Source of the DNA: Oxalobacter paraformigenes
GTDB taxonomy: Bacteria > Pseudomonadota > Gammaproteobacteria > Burkholderiales > Burkholderiaceae_D
DNA: 64,000 nt
Direction of reading: 5' to 3'
NCBI RefSeq assembly: GCF_000158475.2
Contig: NZ_KI392031.1
Span: 62,001 to 126,000, forward strand
The translations under genes were made by a program, and so were the position numbers. This document shows, in pieces, positions 51,696-61,315 of the stretch. Each line of letters begins with the position of its first letter. Position 1 is the stretch's first letter. The notes below the pieces were generated by a model. It was not told the origin of the DNA. It worked only from the letters and a program-made list of their open reading frames with translations, and did not search any database.

Positions 51696-54014
51696 TCACA
51701 AGGATGTGGCGGCGACATGGGACAGGTCTGTATAAATCCCGTAAAAAACCGGATTGCGGTTTTCGTAAAGTTCACTGACAAACCAGCCGTTGAATCTGAC
51801 GGGAATGGCGTGTCCGTCATGATGTTTCAGCCGGAAGTAAAGCGTGAACGGCGTTTTGCTTTCCATGGCGACGGATATGACCGCTCTGGTTTTTTCCCGG
51901 TCTTCGGGATGAACCAGGGACAATCCCCTGAAGCTGCGGGACGATAACAGGGAATCGGGAATGCCGGTCAATTCAGCCCATTTGCGGTTGTAATAAAGGA
52001 GATGGAAGTCATCGGTACAGGCAAATTTTGCGATGCCGTCCGTTGCGTTGTGCAAAAGTGTTTCCAGATCCCGCGGATCGACGCGCGATGCATCGACGAC
52101 TGAGGCTTCCTTTCCGAAGATCGTAAAGCCGCCCCTGCCATGCGTTTTGGAATAATAAAGCGCCTGATCGGCTTTTTCGTAAAGTTCGGGGTACGATGCT
52201 CCCTGTTCCGGATAAAGGGCAGCGCCGATGCTGGTGGAAATATGGAAGCTCTTTTTCCCGTAATTCTTTCGGGCGAATTTGGTGCAAAGGCGGTCCAGTT
52301 TTTCCCGTATGGTTTCCAGACGGTCGTAATCCCTGAGCAAAACGACAAATTCATCGCCGCCGATCCGGCCAACGATATCGTCGTTACGGAACTGCGATTT
52401 GAGTTCCGAAGCGAATTCGGTGATGACCTCATCACCGATGGCGTGTCCATAGTTGTCGTTAATGTTTTTGAAATGGTCGATATCCAGAATGAGGAAGGCG
52501 TGTTTGCTGTTCATGGAAAGCGGGTTTTCCAGACATTCGGTAATCAGCTGTTCTGTTGCCCGTTTGTTGAACAGGGATGTCATCGGATCTTTTTGTGTTT
52601 CCTCCAGAAGACCCTGTTCGCGCCTTTTTTCGGCATCAATGTTTTTCCGGTATACCACCATGCGAACGGATTGATCCGATTTCCAGAAGAAAATCTGGGC
52701 ATTGATCCGCATCCAGTGATAATTTTTACCGTCCTCGGAATACAGGAAATCGTAGCTCAGATTGTTGATACCGTTTCTGTATTTTTCGAGAATGTTTTCC
52801 GATTTGAACATTTCGAGATAGCCGGGTATGAATTCTTCCTTGATCTGGCGCCGTGCAATCGTTTTCAGGGCTTCATCATAAGACACATTTCCATCCATCC
52901 CGAGTTTTTCGAAATAACGCCGTGTCGTTTCGCTTCCCGCACGGTTACGGGTAATATCCATTTCGTCAATGTTTTCATACAGTTTTTCCGTCGCCTTGTG
53001 TAACAGTTGCTGGTATTCGGTTTCCTGCGAAACGGTCAGTTCGACAATCTGGGCATGGTATTTTTTGATCAGCCGCGTGATGGTAAAAAGCACGAGAACG
53101 ATAACGCAGACGATAATGAACAGATTCATCACCAGCTGGCGGCGGAATGTGTTCCGGATTTCCGATACGTCGTTTTCGACGACCAGATGCCATTTCAGCG
53201 TGGGTATGTATTGTGTGATGACATATCCATCCCGGCCATCCAGGGAATACCAGAAAGTCTCCGGATCGTCGCTGCTTCCGAGGATGCGTTCCCTGAAACC
53301 GGACAGGGGATTTCCGGTAAAAAAATCGGCGTTTTCATGGCCGTTTGTTACCGACGAGACCTCCACGATTCCCCTGTCATTGATCAATGACGCTTCCACA
53401 TTGAATTGCTCGTCATAGGCATGCAACAGTTTTTGCAGGGAATCGACTTTGAAACCGACACCGACAACCCCCATAACGGAACCGTGAGCGTTGCGGATTT
53501 TGCAGTTGACGAAAACGGTAATGCTGTCGTCAGTCGCTTCATCGTTGTCGATATTCAGGGAATACTCGTCGTTGTCCTGAATGAACGAGTAATACCAGGT
53601 GTTTTCCGGATTGTTTTTTTCCAGTGTCCGGTTCAGTCCGCTGAAATGGTAGTAGCGTTTCGTGTTTGCTGAGACGAGAAACACGGAATCGTAACGGTAT
53701 TTCCTGCGATACGCGTCCAGATACTGGCGCATTTTCGCCACATATTCCGGATTGTTCAGGGAACGTTTTTCACTGGAAAGAAACGTTTTCAGCAAATGGT
53801 CGTTCGCCATAGTCAGCGATACGCTGACCGGGCGGGAAAATATCGATTCGATTTGTGCGTAAATCCCTTCCGTGGCCAGGGTCGAGACCTGTTCGATATC
53901 CTTTTCGAAAACACCGATATTCGAGCGATAGCTCAAGACCGCAGTGAGGAAAAAACCAATAAAAATGATTGAGCAGACCAGGATGTTGGTTCGCAAGAGA
54001 GGATGTTTTCCCAA
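51696..54014 (-). CDS. Membrane diguanylate cyclase with dCache sensor (dCache-PAS-GGDEF-PAS)
   Basis: A 772-residue protein. Helices at about residues 11-30 and 294-316 flank a periplasmic double-Cache domain with the typical YYFSGLN-like YYHFSGLNRT and DGRDGYVITQYIPTLKWHLV strands, suited to sensing small molecules. A cytoplasmic PAS region at about 385-470 is followed by a GGDEF domain: DPMTSLFNKRATEQL, FLILDIDHFKNINDNYGH and RIGGDEFVVLL (Gly552-Phe556), all residues needed for c-di-GMP synthesis. A second PAS domain sits after the GGDEF at about 650-765, which is unusual because GGDEF is mostly last. No inhibitory-site RxxD is obvious before GGDEF. It stands alone. Confidence 0.9.
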   Translation of the reverse strand: MGKHPLLRTNILVCSIIFIGFFLTAVLSYRSNIGVFEKDIEQVSTLATEGIYAQIESIFSRPVSVSLTMANDHLLKTFLSSEKRSLNNPEYVAKMRQYLDAYRRKYRYDSVFLVSANTKRYYHFSGLNRTLEKNNPENTWYYSFIQDNDEYSLNIDNDEATDDSITVFVNCKIRNAHGSVMGVVGVGFKVDSLQKLLHAYDEQFNVEASLINDRGIVEVSSVTNGHENADFFTGNPLSGFRERILGSSDDPETFWYSLDGRDGYVITQYIPTLKWHLVVENDVSEIRNTFRRQLVMNLFIIVCVIVLVLFTITRLIKKYHAQIVELTVSQETEYQQLLHKATEKLYENIDEMDITRNRAGSETTRRYFEKLGMDGNVSYDEALKTIARRQIKEEFIPGYLEMFKSENILEKYRNGINNLSYDFLYSEDGKNYHWMRINAQIFFWKSDQSVRMVVYRKNIDAEKRREQGLLEETQKDPMTSLFNKRATEQLITECLENPLSMNSKHAFLILDIDHFKNINDNYGHAIGDEVITEFASELKSQFRNDDIVGRIGGDEFVVLLRDYDRLETIREKLDRLCTKFARKNYGKKSFHISTSIGAALYPEQGASYPELYEKADQALYYSKTHGRGGFTIFGKEASVVDASRVDPRDLETLLHNATDGIAKFACTDDFHLLYYNRKWAELTGIPDSLLSSRSFRGLSLVHPEDREKTRAVISVAMESKTPFTLYFRLKHHDGHAIPVRFNGWFVSELYENRNPVFYGIYTDLSHVAATSL

Positions 54015-54600
54015 AATATATCCAGCGGACAGGGTAATGAAAATGGTGTCAGGGTTTAAACGTTTTTAAACACTATTGTATATCCCGTTTCCGGATGGAA
54101 ACGGGTTTTTATGAGTGTTGAGAAAACGGATGAAGGGTTTTTGCGGATTTCCTTTTGGCGCGTTTCGGGAGAATACACGTTCAAAACCGGCACTTCAGGG
54201 GAATCGCTTTTTCTTGCGTTAGGACGGATTCGGCTGTGGGAAATGGACCGTTACAGGAAATATTTTTTCATTAATAAAATTTGCCGTAGTCTGTGCCTGG
54301 TTATCGGGAATTGGTGCGCCTGCCTCCTTTTTGCGCCAGACTCGCAACTGGCCGAGGAAATGAGGGAAGCGTGGTTGTGCCTTTTAAAAGAGAGGCGGGA
54401 GGGAATGCCTTTCCGATGCCTTTCGTTTGCCGCGCCGCCATACCGGGAAAAACATTCATCAGGCCGGCGTTTTTACGAGGTATTCTGTTGTAATAAAGCG
54501 ACAATTTGGCCGGGCATCCGGACAGTAAACACCCATTTCCGATCCCATCCGTTTTGTATTTTGACAACAGAAACGGAAATAACCCGGTTCGTTCGGGCCA
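54015..54600. other. Stretch between the dCache-GGDEF gene and the XRE regulator
   Basis: About 590 bases. An open frame on the plus strand (54111-54641) would encode 176 residues but has no family motifs and unusual composition (many Cys and Trp), and it runs antisense into the XRE gene. I do not call it. Nothing else was recognised. Confidence 0.4.
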
Positions 54601-54957
54601 TCACTGTTTATCGCCTTTTGCCAGTCTGTCGGCAAGCGTAGTCATGACGTTCAGTAACAGTTCCCTGTCCGGTTCGGCCAGTTGCTCAAGCCGTTTCAAA
54701 AGCGCGTTGGCATGATTGATCGGTCGCCGGCTCAAGGCGATCAACAGTTCATCTATGCCGCACTCGAAAATGTCGGCCAGTTCCACAAGCCTGACAATGT
54801 TGGGAATGACGGTTCCCCGTTCGATTCTCGAGACGGCTTCGTACCCGATATTCAACTTTTCGGCAACATTTTCCTGAGTCAGACCTTTTTCCATCCGTTT
54901 TTGTGCAATCGCTTTCCCCATTGCCTGTGCAATGGTTTTCTCTTTGTTTTTTTGCAT
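54601..54957 (-). CDS. XRE-family helix-turn-helix transcriptional regulator
   Basis: The 118-residue protein has a Cro/CI-type helix-turn-helix at about residues 10-65: AIAQKRMEKGLTQENVAEKL, NIGYEAVSRIERGTVIPNIV and RLVELADIFECGIDELL. A helical C-terminal tail follows. Such stand-alone regulators are often of phage or island origin. ATG 54957 has GGAGG seven bases upstream, which is clearly better than the start at 55005. Its promoter side abuts the broken autotransporter, transcribed the other way. Target genes are unknown. Confidence 0.88.
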   Translation of the reverse strand: MQKNKEKTIAQAMGKAIAQKRMEKGLTQENVAEKLNIGYEAVSRIERGTVIPNIVRLVELADIFECGIDELLIALSRRPINHANALLKRLEQLAEPDRELLLNVMTTLADRLAKGDKQ

Positions 54958-55007
54958 CAAAAGCCTCCATTCATTCTGAATGGTTGGACATCCGTATATT
55001 GACATGA

Positions 55008-56353
55008 AGTACTTATCTGAAGGTGAACGGGACAGCTACCGTGCTGGATGGATTTACCGGTGGCGGTACAGGTACGGCCAATATTGCGGAAGGTGGCTGG
55101 TCAGGCGTCAACCTCACGTCTACCGATGCGATGATCAAGTCGCTGGAAATGGAAAATACGGGGGGAACCGTTACCGTAAAAGCGACAGGCGTCAATCGTG
55201 CCGAGGAAGTTTTCCCGGGTCTTATGCCGGTAAACATCATGAACAGTGTCTGGCAAAACGGACAAAACAATACGGAAAGCACCAATCCCGGAATCGCCTT
55301 CCTGTCAAGAGCGACAGACAGCCGTTATGTCGCTCCTGGCGATGCCGCCCGCCAGATTAACGGTGCCGCCCAGATCGCGGTTGCAGCCGGTACACAGGCC
55401 GTTACCCTCCAGGCAGTGGACGCCATTACCGGCGCCCTGGACATTTGTCGCTGACAAGCAACATCAGCCAGCCGGGCGCTCCCTTGCTGCACAAGGAAGG
55501 GGCGGACCTGTGGGCCAGTGTCCTGTACCGGAATACCGACAGAAGCGGCCTGAAAGCCGGCAATTTCAGTTCCAATTACGATAACGATTTCGGCGGGATC
55601 ATCGTCGGAACCGATTACACCGGGATAGCCATCGGCAGTGAAAAGTACCGCCTCGGCGCTGCCCTGAGTTACGGTAAAGGCGATAGCAAATCCAGGGGCG
55701 ATTTCAATCACACGAAGAATGATTACGATACTTATGGCGCCAACATCTATGGCGGCTGGAATAACGCCAATGCCAATATCGTGGTGGATATCGGTTATCT
55801 GAAAGGCGACAACGACCTGAAACAGGACGTTTCTGCCGCACTCGGAGGAAACCTGAAAGCCAATGTCGATACGAAGGTCTGGACGGCCGGAGTGAAAGCG
55901 GAATACCGCATGGCAACGGGAATGATGGATGTCACGCCGCACATCGGGGCGCGTTACATGAATCTGAAGACCGATTCGTTCAACACGCGTAACGATCTGG
56001 GAACAGTCTTCCATAATGACAGCGAAACGCAAAACCTCTGGCAGTTCCCGATCGGGGTCACGTTTGGAGGTAACTACCAGTCGGCCACCGGCTGGACGGT
56101 CAAACCGAAGTTCGATGTGTCGGTCATTCCGGCTTCCGGAGACAGGGACGTGAAAACCAGAGTCAATGTACCCGGCGTCAATGCGGTTGACAGCGCATCC
56201 GCCGACATGATGGACAATCTGTCCTGGCGAGGGATGCTGGGACTGGAAGTACAGAGAGGCGACACCAGTTTCGGCTTGCAGGCCGGTTACCAGAAATCGG
56301 ACGATGCCAGATCCCGTGGCCTTATGCTCTCGTTCGGACATCAGTTCGACTAA
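55008..56353 (+). pseudogene. Truncated, frameshifted autotransporter (C-terminal passenger part and beta-barrel)
   Basis: The frame opens at 55008 without a start codon or signal peptide. It reads VNGTATVLDGFTGGGTGTAN, passenger-like repeats, then AITGALDICR and a stop at 55452-55454. From 55445 the neighbouring frame gives the expected continuation HLSLTSN and a complete type V beta-barrel: GADLWASVLYRNTD, GGIIVGTDYTGIAIG, AALSYGKGDSKSRG, VTPHIGARYMNLKTD and the terminal LMLSFGHQFD, ending in aromatic-X-F style. One missing base near 55441 explains the shift. The N-terminal passenger and signal peptide are absent, their place being taken by the XRE gene region, so this is a 5'-truncated pseudogene. 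Confidence 0.85.
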
Positions 56354-56436
56354 GAACCGGTAAACGGGTGGTCTTTGTCGCAGTTGAAGGCATTTCCCAA
56401 AAGGGAAATGCCTTTTTCATACGAAAGACCGTGGAT

Positions 56437-57729
56437 TTACGTTTTGTTATTCCTGGCTTTTTTATCCAGTTCTGCCAGCCAGTCCAGCTTTTCGCCAATT
56501 TTCTTCTCCAGTCCGTAAGGCGTCGGTTTGTACCATTGCCGGGGCGACATCCCGTCCGGAAAGTAGGTTTCTCCTGCTGCGTAGGCATTGGGTTCGTCGT
56601 GGGCGTAGCGGTATTCGTGTCCGTATCCCAGTTCTTTCATCAGGCGGGTCGGGGCATTGCGGAGATGGACGGGCACTTCGCGGCTTTTGTCCTGTTTCAC
56701 AAAAGCGCGGGCCTGATTGTAAGCGACATACCCGGCATTGCTTTTTGCGGCTACGGCAAGGTAAATGACGGCCTGCGCCAGCGCCAGTTCGCCTTCCGGG
56801 CTGCCGAGCCTTTCGTAGGTGCTGGCGGCATCATTGGCGATCTGGACGGCTCTGGGATCGGCAAGCCCGATATCTTCCCAGGCCATGCGTACGATGCGCC
56901 TGGCAAGATAACGCGGATCGGCGCCGCCGTCGAGCATGCGCGTCAACCAGTAAAGGGCCGCATCCGGACTGGAACCCCGAACGGATTTGTGCAATGCTGA
57001 AATCTGATCATAAAAATGGTCGCCCTTGTTGTCGAAGCGGCGCATGGCGTCACCCAGTGTTTCCTTTAGAAGGGCGACGCCGATTTCCTCTTCATTTTTG
57101 GCCCTGGCTGCCTGGGCGACGATTTCGAGGTTATTCAGCAATCTGCGCGCGTCGCCGTCGGCACTCATGAGCAACAGGGTTCGGGCTTCGGCCGAGACAG
57201 TCAGGCCATCCAGCTCCCGTTCCAGTGCCCGGTTGACCAGCGTGTCCAGATTGCCGTTGTCAAGCGGCTTCAGCACATAAACAGCCGCACGCGACAAGAG
57301 CGCGTTATTGACTTCAAAGGACGGGTTTTCTGTCGTGGCGCCGATAAATGTGAACAGGCCGCTTTCGACATGTGGCAGGAAGGCGTCCTGCTGGCTTTTG
57401 TTGAACCGGTGGACTTCATCGACGAAGAGAATCGTCCGGCGTCCTGAACCCGAACGGATCAGCCGGGCGCGTTCGACGGCTTCGCGAATGTCCTTGACGC
57501 CGGATAAAACGGCAGACAGGGCAATGAATTCGGCGTTGAATCCATCGGCCATCAGTCTGGCAAGCGTGGTTTTGCCGACGCCGGGGGGGCCCCACAGAAT
57601 CATGGAATGGGGTTCTCCGGATTCAAATGCGAGGCGCAAAGGTTTTCCCGGCCCGAGGAGATGTTCCTGACCGACTACTTCGTCGATGGTTTGGGGACGC
57701 AGGCGTTCCGCCAGTGGAGCTTGGGGCAT
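56437..57729 (-). CDS. rarA: Replication-associated recombination protein A (RarA/MgsA)
   Basis: RarA is an AAA+ ATPase related to clamp-loader subunits and RuvB, acting at stalled forks. The 430-residue protein starts MPQAPLAERLRPQTIDEVVG and has Walker A WGPPGVGKTTLARL, Walker B ILFVDEVHRFNKSQQDAFL, sensor 1 FIGATTENPSFEVN and a C-terminal tetramerisation domain with KSVRGSSPDAALYWL and RRIVRMAWEDIGLADP. No neighbours share its function. Confidence 0.95.
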   Translation of the reverse strand: MPQAPLAERLRPQTIDEVVGQEHLLGPGKPLRLAFESGEPHSMILWGPPGVGKTTLARLMADGFNAEFIALSAVLSGVKDIREAVERARLIRSGSGRRTILFVDEVHRFNKSQQDAFLPHVESGLFTFIGATTENPSFEVNNALLSRAAVYVLKPLDNGNLDTLVNRALERELDGLTVSAEARTLLLMSADGDARRLLNNLEIVAQAARAKNEEEIGVALLKETLGDAMRRFDNKGDHFYDQISALHKSVRGSSPDAALYWLTRMLDGGADPRYLARRIVRMAWEDIGLADPRAVQIANDAASTYERLGSPEGELALAQAVIYLAVAAKSNAGYVAYNQARAFVKQDKSREVPVHLRNAPTRLMKELGYGHEYRYAHDEPNAYAAGETYFPDGMSPRQWYKPTPYGLEKKIGEKLDWLAELDKKARNNKT

Positions 57730-57991
57730 AGAGAAGAGTAAAGAGTATTGAAAAATACAGTCTATATGATGGAGGGGGCTTTGCGCAAAAGGGTTTCATT
57801 TTTTACAGGCCGGTTTTGAACCGATCAATGAGACAAGGATAAAATGCGGCATAGTATCCGGTACTTCAGGAGCTTCGGACGCTTTTTCCCGACATCGTTT
57901 TCGGCGGAAAAACAGAACCGTTTCCCGGAATGCGGATTGTGGATTACCATGCCTGTGTTTTGGCCAATTGCTGTTTCGTTTTTATTTCATC

Positions 57992-58594
57992 ATGAAAAGT
58001 CAATCGAATGACGGTCACTCCGGATTTTCCGATGAGGAACTGATCGAAAACTATCTGGACGGCGAAACCGTCTATAAAGGAAGTTTTTTCAATGTGCAGA
58101 AAGACCGTATCCGTTTGCCGGATGGCGGCGTCGCTACCCGGGAGTACATCCGTCATCCGGGAGCCGTAGTGGTCCTGCCGCTTTTCGACGACGGGACTGT
58201 TCTGGTGGAGCGACAGTTCCGCTATCCCCTGAACCGGATTTTTATCGAGTTTCCGGCCGGCAAGATCGACAAGGGAGAAGACAAGCTCGCTTGCGCGAAA
58301 AGGGAGCTGGAAGAAGAGACGGGATACAGGGCGTCGGACTGGCGATTCGTGACGACGATCCACAATGCGATCGGCTATTCCGATGAACAGCTGTTCATTT
58401 ATCTGGCGAGAAATCCGGAGGCGGGAGATGCCCACCCGGATGAGGAAGAATTTATCCAGACATTCAGATTGCCGGTTGCGGCGTTGCTGGAATGGGTCAG
58501 AACGGGAAAAGTAACCGATGTGAAAACCATCATTGGCGCTTTCTGGCTGGAAAAAATTGTCGGCGGTCAATGGTCGGCCCAAAAAATCGTGTAA
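57992..58594 (+). CDS. Nudix hydrolase, ADP-ribose pyrophosphatase type
   Basis: Hydrolyses ADP-ribose and similar NDP-sugars. The 200 residues have YKGSFFNVQKDRIRLPDGG, the hallmark VLVERQFRYPLNR, IEFPAGKIDKGED and the Nudix box through CAKRELEEETGYRA. A conserved Tyr/Glu-containing loop with YSDEQLFIYLA follows. ATG 57992 is used; a TTG 24 bases upstream is in frame but unlikely. It precedes the cold-shock gene by 141 bases. Confidence 0.9.
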   Translation: MKSQSNDGHSGFSDEELIENYLDGETVYKGSFFNVQKDRIRLPDGGVATREYIRHPGAVVVLPLFDDGTVLVERQFRYPLNRIFIEFPAGKIDKGEDKLACAKRELEEETGYRASDWRFVTTIHNAIGYSDEQLFIYLARNPEAGDAHPDEEEFIQTFRLPVAALLEWVRTGKVTDVKTIIGAFWLEKIVGGQWSAQKIV

Positions 58595-58735
58595 CCTTGC
58601 AAATTATGGTTTATGATGGGTTCTGTCGTTTTTGAGGTACGGGTAGTAGTGCGGTATCGAGACTGCCGTTTCTGTTTTTGCTTCAAACGATGGAAGAAGG
58701 CGCAAGCCTGTTTTAACTGAAATAGGAAATATGTA

Positions 58736-58939
58736 ATGGCAACTGGTACTGTAAAATGGTTCAACGATTCTAAAGGTTTCGGATTTATCACTCCCGACGA
58801 AGGCGGCGAAGATGTTTTCGCGCATTTTTCAGCCATCAATTCTGAAGGCTTCAAATCCCTGAAAGAAAATCAGCGGGTGTCTTTCGACATCACGACTGGC
58901 CCGAAAGGCAAACAGGCATCCAACATCACCGTGATCTGA
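58736..58939 (+). CDS. Cold-shock domain protein
   Basis: The 67-residue OB-fold RNA/DNA-binding protein has both RNP motifs: KGFGFIT at about residues 13-19 and DVFAHFS at 27-33. It binds single-stranded nucleic acids. Which Csp paralogue it is cannot be told, and cold induction is only assumed. The 140 bases upstream could form a long leader as in other csp genes; AGGAAA lies ahead of the ATG. Confidence 0.96.
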   Translation: MATGTVKWFNDSKGFGFITPDEGGEDVFAHFSAINSEGFKSLKENQRVSFDITTGPKGKQASNITVI

Positions 58940-59044
58940 CAGGAAGGGCTTTGTCCGCTTTGGCACGGACAGGGCCAGCCAGACGGTTTTTCTTTTTTCT
59001 TTTGCATTTTTGTATGCGGAGGGGGAGGGGTTTTCCCGGATATG

Positions 59045-59080
59045 AAAGCGGAAACAGGTCTTCCTGTTTCCGCTTTTCTG
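59045..59080. terminator. Bidirectional rho-independent terminator between csp and the MFS gene
   Basis: A perfect 14-base inverted repeat, AAAGCGGAAACAGG / CCTGTTTCCGCTTT (59045-59058 and 59063-59076), with a four-base loop is followed by TTCTGTTTT on the plus strand. It lies about 105 bases after csp and about 150 bases beyond the MFS stop on the other strand. Confidence 0.85.
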
Positions 59081-59227
59081 TTTTGGCAGGACTGTCCGGA
59101 TTTTCTGTATTTTCCCGAAGGGCAGGGTCTCCACCGGGCAGCCTGTGCAGGTAAATCGCGTAGATTGCTCCGGTTTTGCAGTTTCCCTGATTGCCGCTGC
59201 TGATTCGGGGCGGCTAACAGGGGCGTC

Positions 59228-60445
59228 TCAGGAAGGGATCCGGAACATTTTCCGCGAAACGGCAAAGAGCCAGATAATCACGCACAGTGTCCCGGCGCCC
59301 AGACTGATGCTGCCAACCGCCATGGTCAGGTTGGGCCAGTCCAGCGAACAGAGCATCATCGAAAGGCTGCCGAACAGCAGTGCCACGCATCCCCACAGGG
59401 AACCGACGGTGCCGTTATCGCTGTCCATCTGATTCATGATCAGCATGGTGCCGGCCGGACGACAGGCGCTTCCGAAAAAGGTGACCGGCACATAAAGCAG
59501 GGCGAAAGCGAACGGGTTCATGGCGCCGAAAACGAGAATCAGGCTGCCGGAGATGGCCACGCAAATGAAGCAGACCGTCAGGAAAAACAGGCGCGGCAAG
59601 TGGCGCAGGAACCGCATGTAAAGGATGGGGGCCAGCATGGCGAAGCAGCCGTTGAACGCGAAAAAGTAGCTGTATTCCTCGGCGCTCAGGCGGAACATGT
59701 CCATGTAGATGAAAGATGAGGTGGACAGGAAGGACATGACCGGCATGACCATCAGTGAGAAGACGACCAGCAAAACGAGATAGCCTTTATTGCCGAGGAC
59801 GAAGCCGATACGGCCCAGCGATTGCAGGGCGGAACCGGTAGTGGGGTTTTCCAGTGTTTCTTTCAGAAAGAGGGAGAGCAGGAAAGCGAACAGTCCGGAA
59901 ATCGTCAGGACGACAAACAGCCCGCGCCATGAGACGAATTTCAGCAGGAAGGCGCCGACGACTGGGGCCAGCATCGGGCACAAGATGGTCAGTGTCTGGA
60001 TCCAGACCAGCACCTTTTCCATGACCAATCCCCTGAAATTGTCTTTCACGATCGCCATGGAAACGGCCTGGATGGCGCCGCTGCCGATGGCCTGAATGAC
60101 GCGTCCGGCGATCAGCAGGTAGATGTTCGTGGCAAACACGCAGACCAGACTGCCGGCAATGTATAAAACCAGACCGAGATAGAGAACCGGTTTGCGGCCG
60201 TATTTGTCGGTAAACGGCCCCCAGAGCAGCATGGAAATGGCGAAAAACAGCATGAAGAGGCTGAGCGTGAAATTCGTCAGTTCGGGCGTGGTCGAAAAGA
60301 AATCGACCATGCGAGGCATGGCGGGCAGGTACAGGTCAATGGAAAGCGGCACGAAAGCGCTCAGAAAGGCCAGAAAGGCGATCAATCCTTTCGCGCCCAG
60401 CGGAAAAACGCCGGGCTGCAACGTTTCGTTTTCTTGTTCCATCAT
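59228..60445 (-). CDS. Bcr/CflA-family multidrug efflux MFS transporter
   Basis: A 405-residue major facilitator protein with 12 predicted hydrophobic helices. The N-terminal helix carries LSAFVPLSIDLYLPAMP, the signature of the Bcr/CflA group, followed by GPFTDKYGRKPVLYLGLVLY (motif A) and GRVIQAIGSGA (motif C region). It is a proton-driven exporter of the inner membrane. The substrate (bicyclomycin, chloramphenicol-like or other) cannot be assigned. Confidence 0.9.
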   Translation of the reverse strand: MMEQENETLQPGVFPLGAKGLIAFLAFLSAFVPLSIDLYLPAMPRMVDFFSTTPELTNFTLSLFMLFFAISMLLWGPFTDKYGRKPVLYLGLVLYIAGSLVCVFATNIYLLIAGRVIQAIGSGAIQAVSMAIVKDNFRGLVMEKVLVWIQTLTILCPMLAPVVGAFLLKFVSWRGLFVVLTISGLFAFLLSLFLKETLENPTTGSALQSLGRIGFVLGNKGYLVLLVVFSLMVMPVMSFLSTSSFIYMDMFRLSAEEYSYFFAFNGCFAMLAPILYMRFLRHLPRLFFLTVCFICVAISGSLILVFGAMNPFAFALLYVPVTFFGSACRPAGTMLIMNQMDSDNGTVGSLWGCVALLFGSLSMMLCSLDWPNLTMAVGSISLGAGTLCVIIWLFAVSRKMFRIPS

Positions 60446-60780
60446 AAGTCATTTCCGGCAGAAAGCGGTTTTCGGGCGTGACCGGAATGGCGACAGGCAA
60501 GGCCGTGAAATCGCCGATCCGGTCTTTCATCCTTGCATGAGGCTGCCTGATGAATGCCTGACAGGGGAGGCACATTATAACGGCCTTCGATGAAACGGAT
60601 TGTGACGGTAAACAGAAACATGACGGCCGACAGGCAAGTGTAAACAAACTTGCCGGTTCAAAGCGTATCAAATTGTTACCGGTTTTCGGGCAGGGCCACC
60701 CGTTTCCTGACATGAAAAACGGGCGCGCCGTCACGGCCCCGGGACTGGACGCGGCTATGCAGTGGATGGGCCGTATTCGG
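60446..60780. other. Intergenic region upstream of the MFS gene
   Basis: No gene is visible in 335 bases. A minus-strand TATAAT (60574-60579) could be the -10 of the transporter promoter, but no -35 matches at 16-18 bases. Confidence 0.3.
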
Positions 60781-61200
60781 TCAAACCACCATCAATTCGC
60801 GCATCATGTCGGGAAGCGGCGTCGATTTGCCTGTTGCCTGATCGACCCAGACGACTTTGCAGCCGCCGATGGCGCAGACGGTTTCGGGGTCGTCGCTGCG
60901 CCGGATTTCCTGCACGATGTCGAAGCTCGAACGTCCGGGCGAACCCGCGTATGTCCTGACCTCGATTTCTCCGGGGTAGGCCAGCGGGGCGTAGTATGTG
61001 CAGTAACAGTGGACGACGACGGTTTCGGCGCCCGCCTTTTTGCCGCGGCCGATATGGGAATACCATTCGATGCGGGCCTGTTCCATGTAGCGGAAAAAAA
61101 CGGCGTTGTTTACGTGGCCCATGGCGTCCATATCGCCCCAGCGGATAGGGATACGCGAAACGAAAACCAGTTTTTTATTGGATAATGGGTCACTCGTCAT
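60781..61200 (-). CDS. YbgC/4HBT-type acyl-CoA thioesterase
   Basis: A 139-residue hotdog-fold protein. The catalytic stretch is RWGDMDAMGHVNNAVFFRYM, with the Asp typical of 4-hydroxybenzoyl-CoA thioesterase-like enzymes, followed by EQARIEWYS and VVHCYCTYYAPLAYPGEIEV. It hydrolyses acyl-CoAs; the chain length is unknown. It is divergent from the ETF-QO gene, which also handles acyl-CoA-derived electrons, but that may be coincidence. Confidence 0.88.
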   Translation of the reverse strand: MTSDPLSNKKLVFVSRIPIRWGDMDAMGHVNNAVFFRYMEQARIEWYSHIGRGKKAGAETVVVHCYCTYYAPLAYPGEIEVRTYAGSPGRSSFDIVQEIRRSDDPETVCAIGGCKVVWVDQATGKSTPLPDMMRELMVV

Positions 61201-61315
61201 TTTTGATTTTCTCCTTTATCACTTTGAAATTAACGGTTTGCCCGATATCATGTCATGATTTTGCGGTAAGCTCCATTACCGTTCGTTTGCATTAACTGAA
61301 TTTGTTACCGAAAAA

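Noticed and set aside
54111-54641. 176-codon plus-strand frame between the sensor gene and the XRE gene
   Set aside because: Odd composition, no motifs, and its end runs antisense into the convincing XRE gene.
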